Assembly (NCBI RefSeq): GCF_902806685.2
Contig: NC_048537.1
Coordinates: forward strand, 9,260,720 to 9,324,719
Source: Maniola hyperantus
Lineage: Eukaryota > Arthropoda > Insecta > Lepidoptera > Nymphalidae
DNA: 64,000 bases
Direction of reading: 5' to 3'
Shown here: in pieces, positions 1-10,100 of the stretch
Position numbering within the stretch: position 1 is the first letter of the stretch
How the letters are laid out: every line of letters starts with the position of its first letter
Translations under genes and position numbers: made by a program
Notes under the pieces: generated by a model
What the model saw: the letters and a program-made list of their open reading frames with translations, nothing else
Databases searched by the model: none
Told to the model about the DNA's origin: nothing

Positions 1-277
1 CACAAATCGAAACTCAGCTGGGGCTTGGCTCTACCAGATATCTCATAACTTTTAAACAGTGAAAGCATTAATGAACTTGTGAGTCTTGGCAACCAAATTT
101 ACATGAAAATATATTTTCGGTGGGATTACTATTGTTTCTCACGCCTTTAAGTTGCTGAATATCTTTTTAAATTATTTCAAATGAACACTGTTTAGAACCT
201 ACTACTGCTGCGGGAGAACAGTCATTAAAATTTCATGCTTAATATTTAAATAAATGTAATGTAAATATATTTTTAAG
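1..277 (+). other. intron upstream of the NSRP1-like last exon
   Basis: This AT-rich stretch ends in a T-rich tract and AAG, which forms the splice acceptor at 276-277. No coding sequence continuing the NSRP1 frame is visible, so the preceding exon lies outside the window. Confidence 0.7.
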
Positions 278-855
278 GTGGATTTTATCGACATTTATAT
301 GAACAGAAGCTAGGATCAGATAAGGCTCCTAAAAGCATACAAGACACAAAATATAAAAATTCCGAAAGTCAAGAAGAAACTAAAACTGCTGAAGATAAAC
401 AAGATAAGGTTTCTACAAAGTTTAAAGAAAGTAAACAAAGAAATTACAGGAAGCGAAACTTTTCAAGTGATAAAAATTTGTCTGAAGGAGAAATCGAAGA
501 CTCCGAAAATGAAATCAATTTCTCTAATCTTGATGACATCAAAAAGTTCAAAAAGTCTAAATTAACAAATATTGATGCCGACTCTGACTTTTCCATTGAC
601 GACTCGAGTGATGAAGAAGACAGAGACGCAAAGGAGGATGCTACAAGTGAAAGTATAAGACCTGAAAAGACTGATGGAATAGTCACTAATGAAACTGATC
701 CAATTACAACAACAGAAGAAGAGACGACTAGTGAAAATAAAGAATTAGAAGAGCCAAAAGTCAAAGTAGATATTTGGAAAAAAAGAACTGTGGGAGAAGT
801 ATTTGATCAAGCTCTAAAGAGATACTATGAAAGGAAAGCTTCTCGTGGGATTTAA
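278..855 (+). CDS. NSRP1: Nuclear speckle splicing regulatory protein 1-like, terminal coding exon (partial gene)
   Basis: Reading from the acceptor at 276-277 gives a 191-codon open frame (first full codon 280) ending in TAA at 853-855. It opens with GFYRHLYEQK, which resembles the conserved GFYRHLLNQ segment of vertebrate NSRP1 (CCDC55) after its coiled-coil region. An acidic, Lys/Ser-rich low-complexity stretch follows, and the exon closes with VGEVFDQALKRYYERKASRG, similar to the basic C-terminal motif of NSRP1-like proteins. Vertebrate NSRP1 is a nuclear speckle protein that influences alternative splice-site choice; the same role here is inferred from similarity. The ATG/TTG-initiated subframe at 478 is internal, not a real start, because the frame is open back to the splice site. 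The N-terminal half lies upstream of the window. An AATAAA follows at 880-885. The family call is good but rests on short motifs in a low-complexity protein. Confidence 0.8.
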
Positions 856-879
856 TATGAACTAGTTTTACAATGATAT

Positions 880-885
880 AATAAA
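880..885 (+). terminator. polyadenylation signal AATAAA of the NSRP1-like gene
   Basis: AATAAA lies 25 bases after the TAA stop. A GT/T-rich stretch follows around 887-915, as expected downstream of a cleavage site. Confidence 0.55.
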
Positions 886-1097
886 AGTTGGAATTTGACA
901 GTGGAATTTTATTTATACTTTATTTTCATTGACAAATAGTATAAAAAAAATATTACAATAATTTATAATGGTGTCAGCCGTTGAGTTGGTATAGTGTGCT
1001 ACATCCCTAGCCTTGCTTGCCAGTTTCATGTAATGTTTCCATCAGAATAGCAGCAGCTGCAGTAATATAAGCTTTTTGAGGGTCAGGTAAAAATGTT

Positions 1098-1129
1098 TTT
1101 ATTTATAAATAAAATTCATGCATTTTATT
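1098..1129 (-). terminator. polyadenylation signals of NELF-C/D
   Basis: On the minus strand AATAAA occurs at 1129-1124, overlapping the stop codon, and again at 1103-1098. The second is the more plausible signal and implies a short 3' UTR. The 856-1128 interval between the two stop codons holds both 3' UTRs and nothing else recognisable. Confidence 0.45.
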
Positions 1130-1157
1130 TAAACCACATAATGTGCTTTGCAGTGAA
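1129..1157 (-). CDS. TH1: NELF-C/D exon 12, nine-codon last coding exon
   Basis: After acceptor TTTCAG (1160-1158) the phase-1 reading frame gives VHCKAHYVV and then TAA at 1131-1129. The match to the family C-terminus (IAHCKSNFIMVN in human) and the exact phase fit with exon 11 identify it despite its 29-bp coding length. Confidence 0.88.
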
Positions 1158-4100
1158 CTGAAACAAAGAAAATTTTACATTAATGTCTAATAGAAAGAGA
1201 GCCAGCGCGTGCCAGACCTTCATTATTTTATAAAAGCTATTGCGTATTGTTCCCAACACTGGGAGGAACGTTTTTTGAATGTTTGTTTGGATCACGGTGG
1301 ATTTGGGAGATAACAGGTAATAAAGGTGTAAAAAATCTTACATCAAAGTATAAAGTCTAATTTTTTAAGTTGAGAATTACTTTGACGTAAGAGCCACCAT
1401 GGTCCAAACAAACGTTCCTCCCAGTGTTGGGGACAATATGCAGATAAACTTTGTTTTTATAAAATAACGAAGGTCTGGCACGCGCTGGCTCTTAGTCCAT
1501 AAAATACTAGTGTAAATGAATGTTTCAGTTACTATTTACTATAATTTATTGTTGAGTTATTTTAAAATTGATTGAATTTTTAGATTGGTATAAAAATATT
1601 AATTTATTCTATCATATAGTATGTACACGTGTCCTTCAGTGGTAGTATGTTAGAAACCTTCACACAAGTGTTAACATCTACTCGGTGGGAGACCCGCGAA
1701 CGCATAGATAACGAACGAGCACACAAACATTAATTTTTATAATATGTATGTTTAAATTACCTATGAATTCGGAAACAGGATCATTTTCGCCTTCTGCCCT
1801 CATGGTGCCTGTAATTTCTTCATTTTCCACCATTGGTAATACTAGTTGAACAAACTCTGGGGTATATGGGGGAGCTATTGCATCCAACACCTAAAAAGAC
1901 ACATCTCTTTAAAAAAAAGCGAAACAGCAAGTAGCTACATTAATAATATTAAAGATACATTTATCAACTGTAATATTGTATTAATTTTGTACAGCTGTCG
2001 TCCTGGACTCTGATCATGCAGTGGGTTATTTTTGATCTTTCTATTTGGCGATACCACACCCCCGACACTCCATACAAGTAAACTGACTTGATTACCTAGT
2101 ACTACTACCGGAACACCGGCCTGTCCGCGCACAATATGTGTGCGCTACTACTTAACGTATGACAGGTCTAAGCGAAGTCAATGCAGCGGGACAACAAGGT
2201 GAGAATCGAGGGGGCGTGGAGTGAGGTTGCTCGTCGCATCGAAGGCGGAGGTCTATTTTGCCACCCGATTGATATCAACAGCAACTGCAGTTTCGGATTA
2301 GCGTTTTTTACGCGTATACGCTCGTTTTTATACGCGCATCTTTTGTCACACGCGCATCTCGTACGAGCGTAGACGCACTTATTGACTGACCCACCCCTGA
2401 TTGGTACTGACTGACCCACTGGAATGAGTTCAGTTTATTGAAACACAAAATGCAGCGCGCGTATTACCATACGCGATGGGCGCAGAAAAATGGATAGTCT
2501 GAAACCACAAAAAAAATCGATGTTTACCTCTGTGATAAAATATCTTATGAGCGAAATATCCGTGTCGCCCCGAGTGACGCACTGCTTGATGTACTGCAGG
2601 ACTGGCACGACACAGCCGCGGCTCAGCAAGTTGACCATCCGATCTAGTAACATTTTTTTGAGTTCCAACTAAAACAAAATAATTTATAATTACATATTAT
2701 TAATGGCGAATTATAAAACAAGTATCAATAATTTTATTAACTATCAACTACACCAACCAAAATATTATCTAAACTAAATTAATTGGGCAAGGTTAATATT
2801 ATCGTTTCTAGTAAACTAATTGATCTTTTCTACATAACCAAAATTTTTTACAAATAAATTAAGCTAGCATTTGGATTAATAAATGAGCCTCAAAATTACC
2901 AAGTTAAGTTAGTGACTAATTTTACAACTTAAACGCTTGTTTTGGCTCTGATAATTGAACCTCTCTGATGGCAGAACCGAATACGAGTATATTACGACTC
3001 CATGCAGTCATATCTGTCCTAGACCTTATCACCTTAGTGTTTTTGTAAAGCGCGAAACCAGAAGTTCACTAATGAAGTCCTGAATGAAGCGAGCCTACGA
3101 GTCCGAGTGGAGCGCAGGGTTCAAGTCGCGAGCGAAGCGAGCTGGCGACCTTCGTAGTGTGACGATGGTCGAGTAGGTGAAGCTGAATGGAGGGCCGACG
3201 ATGGGGATCTTATAGTATTAAAGTACATTATAAACGTCGTTAAAGCGAAATAAGCCTAAAATCACGGGCATTTAGTATTCTATTATATTAATAAATCAAT
3301 AAAATTAAATATGTATAACCTGTACTAATATTTCCAATTCATCTTGCGGTGATTCAAATAACTGGACCAGTAATTTCAGTAATCTGTGATGGAGCAATGG
3401 ATGGCAGGACGCCACTTCGTCGAGCAACGCCAGGTGAACGGGGCAGTGCTCGGTGCACAGCTTAAAATACGACTTTTCCGTTACTACACATTCTACCCAC
3501 ACGAGAACGCCCATTCCCACCACTGGGAATCTAAAAGTAAACAATGTGATTATGATTACTTAATGATGATAATGCAGTCTAGGGGCGGTTACGCACTCAA
3601 CCGATCTGAGTCCGTGAAAAAACATTCCGAAGTAGTCATAGAACTATGTATTTGTATGGTAGCTTATGACATATGACGTAGACATTTTTTTATATCCGTA
3701 TTTTCACGGATTCGGATCGGATGTTTGCGTGATCGCTCTAAGTCTAAAGGATAGCGTATACCAGGAGGGCTGGGTCGGGATGCAATGCAACATCATTATC
3801 AACCCATTTCCGGCTCACTACTGTACACGGATCTTCTCTCACAATGAAAAGGGTTTTAGCCATAAGTCCACTACGCTGGCCTAGTGCGGATTGGTAGACT
3901 TCACACACCTTTGAGAGCATTATGGAGAACTTCCAGAAGATTTCCTCGCAATGTTTTCCTTCACCATTAAAGTGTGAATTAAGTAATATTTAATCGCTTA
4001 AAACGCAAAAACGTTAGAGGTGCGTGCCCGGGATCGAACCCCCGACCCCCGCATAGGACCCGACATCTTAACGACTAGGCTATCACCGCTTACCGCTAAT

Positions 4101-7100
4101 TGAACTGAATAACAAAATAAGAATACAAACCTTATGCAGTGGTACAAAGAAGGTAGTTCAGCTATCAGTTCACTGGAGCTAGCCGAGCTGCTACAAACAG
4201 CGTGGATCTTCTCGATGGCTTGCACGGTCGCCTTCAGCTCGTCTTTGATCGGCCTGCCCGGCGCGACGCCCTCGCACACGCTAGCAGCGTACGCCAACAG
4301 ATACATATATTTGGATTTGTGTTCTGGATTAAGTTTGCTACCCAATTTAAATAGCGAGTCCACGAGAAGTTCTGTGAATAAAATGGACTGAGTTATTGGA
4401 TGTTGCATGTAATACCTATAACAGGATTTAATTTTATACAAGCAACTCATCATCATCATCATCATCATGATCAACCCATCACCAGCTCACTACAGAGCAC
4501 GGGTCTCCTCTCAGCACTCTGAGAAGGGTTTTGGCCATAGTCTACCATGCTGGCCATGTGCGGATTGGTAGACTTCACACACCTTTGAGAACATTATGGA
4601 GAACTCTCAGGCATGCAGGTTTCATCACGTTAAAGCAAGTGATATTTAATACAAGCAACTATGTAGTAACATTTCAAAGCAAAAAGGGGTATGGGTTTCA
4701 TCAACTGAGGACTGTCATTCCAGTTTATCGTCCTTTCTCAGATGATTGCATCAACACTTCTTTATTATCAAGTAAGGTTGCTGCTAAGCAGTAACTTAGC
4801 AAATAAAAAACTTAGGGTGTCCCAAAATTTACGCAAGATTTGAATTTGGTCACATTTGTGTGGTAATTTATTACCATAAAAAAGACGTGACAGCTGACGA
4901 TTCAGGATTAATGGAAACCGGTCAAGTGCGAGTCAGACTCGCGCACCGAGGGTTCCGTACTACAGTCGTATTTTTTCGTCATTTTGCACGATACATCAAA
5001 AATATACATAAAAAACATCTGTTTTAGAATGTATAGGTAAAGCCCTTTTATACGATACCCCACTTTGTATAGTTATCTTAACTTGAAAATATTAACTATT
5101 TGTTCATGTACACATTTAAATTTTTTTTGTGATGCAACCACCAATTTCACGGTATTCGGATTTATTCCTTTACTTGTGCTGTAAGACCTTGTACCTACGT
5201 ACCAATTTCATGATTCTAGGTCAACGGTAAGTACCCTATAGGTTTTCTTGACAGACCAGACAGACAATAAAGTGATTGTATAAGGGTTCGTTTTGAGGTA
5301 CGGGACCCTAAAAAAGGCATAAAAATACCTAAAAAGTGCGGTATTCTCAGCAAGTGCACAGGAGGCGGTTCGGGTTGCGTGTACGCGCGGAACAGGACAG
5401 ATATGTCGGCCGGGTTGAGAGCGCCGCGCGACAGCATGGCCGCCAGCGCCGTGCGCGCGCCGCGCCAGCACTCCCCCGGCGTCAGAGCCAGCGTTATAGG
5501 CGTCACGTCATGACCGCTGCAATACCAATGACAAACATATTGCAGTAGCCGGCTGTGAATATTGTACATCGACCTTTAGAAAGAGATTTCGGCTTCGTAG
5601 GCGTTGTCTCTATCACTCATACCTATGTGACGTGTTGTGGGTCTCTACGACAGAGACAACGCTCTTTTCAAAAGGTCGATGTAAAATATTTCCTGCCGGG
5701 TACTGTATTGTATTTAAATAATATATGCCGCATTATTTTAATATTGTTGTTTCTTATTTCTGTTTACTTTCGTTCTTTTCCATTCGTTTTTAAGAGAGGT
5801 TTTCGTACCTATTTTACGATAAGTAGGTATTATAAGAAAAGCGTAGACGTTCACAATCTATGGCTTCTGGTACTTATGGTAGAAATCTCTTTAAAGATAT
5901 TTGACACAGGCCAAAACTCAATTTATGAACTAAATTATTCTACTTATTTTTCCGGTTTTACCTTTGCTGGGCGCATCGGGTTATTTCCTGACTGAGTCTC
6001 TTCATAATTGCTCCACCTCTTGGCTCTTGAGATAATATGTGAACAATTACTTGGCTATACACGTACGTGTGTGCACCATGACAAACCATTTTCTGATAGA
6101 ATTTAAAAAGTTAGTCATCACAGCTGTAACTTTACTTAAAATAAAAAATATTCTACTAGGGGTCAATGACCCACTAATTGACTATTTAAGCGGGTTTTAA
6201 GCTACTTTATCAAATACACACACATACATCTACGCTCATATCTTAAATTTTTATATTAAAAAAATAGTTATTTATGCAACTGTTGTATAATAAGGGGTAT
6301 TAAAACACGAATGCTGGATAATAGTAGGTATCACATAAACACTCAATACAATTAATTAATACCTAATTATCAACAGTTGCATACAAGCCTTTATCTACAC
6401 CCCTAGGGCACCGTAATATGATAATATTACCGTGCCTAGGGCGTTTGTGCACTCATCTATATTCGGTTCGTATCCGTGATTCTTCGAAGTGGCCGACATA
6501 CAAATACGTACATTCGATTCGTTTTTTTTTTCATGGCACAAAGGCCCATAATATTAGGATATAATAAAAGGAAAAGGTGACCGACTGATTGGCTTACTGA
6601 AACTTCGACCTTTTCACGACTCTGGATGGCGGCAAATCCGAGCGTCGCCCTTAGCCGTTTCGTATAATCGAATGTGGCACGCGCATGCGCGATGGATGCG
6701 ATATTTCATTTAAATAATTAATTACTATATTTTTGTTGATAGAAATTTTATTGTGGCGGAAAATGTATATGCACAGTAGGTACTAAATATTGGTGTGCGT
6801 AATCCCAGCAAAATAATGTCGAATTTCTGGATTTGAGTTGGATAGATTTTTAGTGCGTAACGTCGTGTAATTGTGCGTGAAAGTTTTAAATTTGTGCGTC
6901 CAACCAATAAGTAGATATTCGAAAAAAACGCGTTCTGCCAGGAATACGTCATCCCAGCTACACATTTTTTCCCCAATGGATGTACGAGAAAAAAAATAGG
7001 TCCATAAATTAGTGCGTTTTAAGAGGTAAATGTGCGTGCTAAAATTAAATTTGTGCGTCATAACACTTCGAAGATATTCAGTTTTTTGCTGGGATAACGT

Positions 7101-10100
7101 TTTACCATTTCTTATATCTCTTAAACGGTTAAACGTATAGATGTGATTTTTTTACACATGTTGCTATGAATTTGTGCGTAATGTTTGTTAAAACAGAAGT
7201 TAAAAAAAAAAATTACCGTTCAGTTTTTATAATTAAAAAATAAAATAACGTTATTAGGTCCTAGTACTTTACGCTCGCTGTTTATACAGCTGTTCCCTTT
7301 TAGAGGGATCCATCCTAGATGTTTTTTCGCACTTAAGTACTTAGGTAGGTTAGGGAATATATGGGGCACTGCACCAGCTACTAGTTGATTCAACGTGATT
7401 TATCTCTATTTCTAGATTTTTTTTACTATTTTGTTACTGTTGATTATTTTTATTGTTATGTTAATATGACAAATTATGTTAATACAATAATTTTAGATTA
7501 CCTACTTATTTTACAATCGGTATTCAGTCAGAATATTGATCAACTAAAACTTAGAAAATAAAAAATATATTGAACTGTTCTGTTGTTTTAATTTTCACTA
7601 ACTATTATGTACGCACCTGTACTTAAGTGCGAAAAAAGTAATGGTACAATACTATCAATTTTGGAAGGTTAGCACGATATATGACACGGTCGCTTTTTTG
7701 TGGCTATTCAAACTTTGTCGGTTTATCATTGTATTGCGCATCTTATAGGTTTTTTGATTATATCTCTATAATTTATCTGTGTATTGGGCTATATTTTTGC
7801 AGATGGATAAATGAGCTGACGCACTAATTATTGTTAGAAATTTTAATTAGCCAACTCATAAAAAACTCGACCAATTAAATGTCGAAAAATATCGTAGTCC
7901 TGTCGTAGTAATTTTCTTCATAATTCAATAAATACTTAAAATACTCCAATAAAACTTGATAAGATACTGTGGGCCGTTATAAGGGACAAATCAACGGTAT
8001 AAGTTTATCTTTAGAGGTCATATTTAAAGTACTAGGACCTAATAACATTATTTTATTTTTTAATTATAAAAACTGAACGGTAATTTTTTTTTTTAAATTC
8101 TGTTTTAACAAACATTACGCACAAATTCATAGCAACATGTGTAAAAAAATCACATCTATACGTTTAACCGTTTAAGAGATATAAGAAATGGTAAAACGTT
8201 ATCCCAGCAAAAAACTGAATATCTTCGAAGTGTTATGACGCACAAATTTAATTTTAGCACGCACATTTACCTTTTAAAACGCACTAATTTATGGACCTAT
8301 TTTTTTCTCGTACGTCCATTGGGAAAAAAAATGTGTAGCTGGGATGACGTATTCCTGGCAAAACGCGTTTTTTCGAATATCTACTTATTGGTTGGACGCA
8401 CAAATTTAAAACTTTCACGCACAATTACACGACGTTACGCACTAAAAATCTATCCAACTCAAATCCAGAAATTCAACATTATTTTGCTGGGATTACGCAC
8501 ACTAAATATTGTGAAGGATTTTGCTTGTATTTAACATAATAAATACAAACTACAACGTTTTATTCCTGCAATATTTGTCAAGAACTTATGTTTTTCTTTA
8601 GTTATGACAAAATATTATGTTAGGTGCCAAGATTTTGCATTTTAAGATATGAGTTTAGATAAATTAGTGTACGAAACTCTACATAATTAGCTATTAAAAC
8701 TTTCGTGTAGTACTATTAAAAAACTCGCCTGGCGACTTTATTTTCAATACCATCTATTATTATGCAACCGTTTCATAAACTACTATACCTACTTTAGTTA
8801 TAAGTATTAATAATAACCTATTATGGTACCATATTTTTGTGGTAGTGTAGTGTTGACATTATTATAATAACATAGCTTGCGATCAACCTTGTAGCTAAAG
8901 CCTTTCTTAGCTTGCTACCCTGAAGAATAAAACAAATCGCATGTCCCAGTGGACATGCGATTTGGTAGAAAGTAACCCTCAAACCCCTAGTACCTGACTG
9001 GAGAGTGCCAATTGTTGATTACTTTATTCTTTTTTTAATTACACTAATACTGTTATCGTCCGATTTGAAATTTGTAGATTCCGTGTCACAAGGTTTTTTA
9101 TTGCGTTTTGGTAAAATCTCGGTACGTGGTCAGCTAGTGGATCATTGACCCTACTGGAGTAATTGTGAAAGTAAATCGAAATAACTTACAGCACATTCAG
9201 TTACACTACTTTGCCAATCGTCTGAGCTTTGCAAAAATCCAACTATTGCTGATTTCAAAACTCTAGAAAATACTTCAATCTGTTGTGCAGCTGTGGATAT
9301 ACTTGTAATTTCACCTTGAAATCCAGCATCTGATATTAACTAGAAAAACACAAGATGTTTACGTGTATCTGTTGCGTACATGCAAAAGACACTTGGTTTA
9401 TATTGGTAACTTATTTTTTTTTTTCAAAGAAAATTTGCCATTTTAATTTTATGACTCATATTTCGCTTTCCCCTTTAAATAAGCGTACCTTGCACTAGGA
9501 GTTCCAATCAAAATCTTATGTATAATGTTACTTCTTGCCTTGTTCTAAACAAAAAATCTGAGCATCTGAGCAGATTTTTTAAAATCATATTTACGAAAAA
9601 AACCAGTAAGTACCTAATTAAGTTATAATTGTCTTTGTTTTAGTTATCTTCTTGTTGATGATGTTGCACAAAAACTTTTTTTGCGGACCTTTCTTTTATT
9701 TTCAAACTAATTTGTAATTTATAATCTTACCTTTATAGTGAAATTCAACATAAGGCAATCAGGGTATTCCTCTGCTAATCTGTAAATCAATGACCTCCAT
9801 GTTGGGTGTTCAATCATTTCTGTAAGCCAAGCAGGTGTCTAAAACAATTTATTTTGTCTTAAGTAACGATCCCACCAAAAACATAATTAATGTGAAAACA
9901 AGTAAAGTTCGGTATCAAGAAAGTGGGGAATTTAAAGCTTCACCAATCTGGAGAAAAGCTCACAGACACGTTCTTTAAACTACTATGAAAGCAATCCAAG
10001 GATGCTGTACATTTATAGTGTACATTCTTGTTTTCACACTTCTTAATTTTCACATTAATGTTTTTGTGGGATATCATTGCTATTCATAAAGTTAATTTCT

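Noticed and set aside
444..764. Serine-rich minus-strand frame opposite NSRP1
   Set aside because: Shadow of the acidic, Ser/Glu-rich coding exon on the plus strand.
478..855. A start codon at 478 for the NSRP1-like protein
   Set aside because: The frame is open back to the splice acceptor at 276-277 and the upstream residues GFYRHL match the family; 478 is internal.
6725..7061. Minus-strand open frames of 83 and 92 codons
   Set aside because: They mirror the plus-strand frame at 8235-8534 because both lie in the inverted arms of one transposon; no domain resemblance.
8235..8534. 99-codon plus-strand frame
   Set aside because: It is the other arm of the same inverted repeat, so not evidence for a gene.
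9546..9582. A terminator-like hairpin with T run
   Set aside because: Rho-independent terminators do not apply to this eukaryotic context; a short chance palindrome in an intron.
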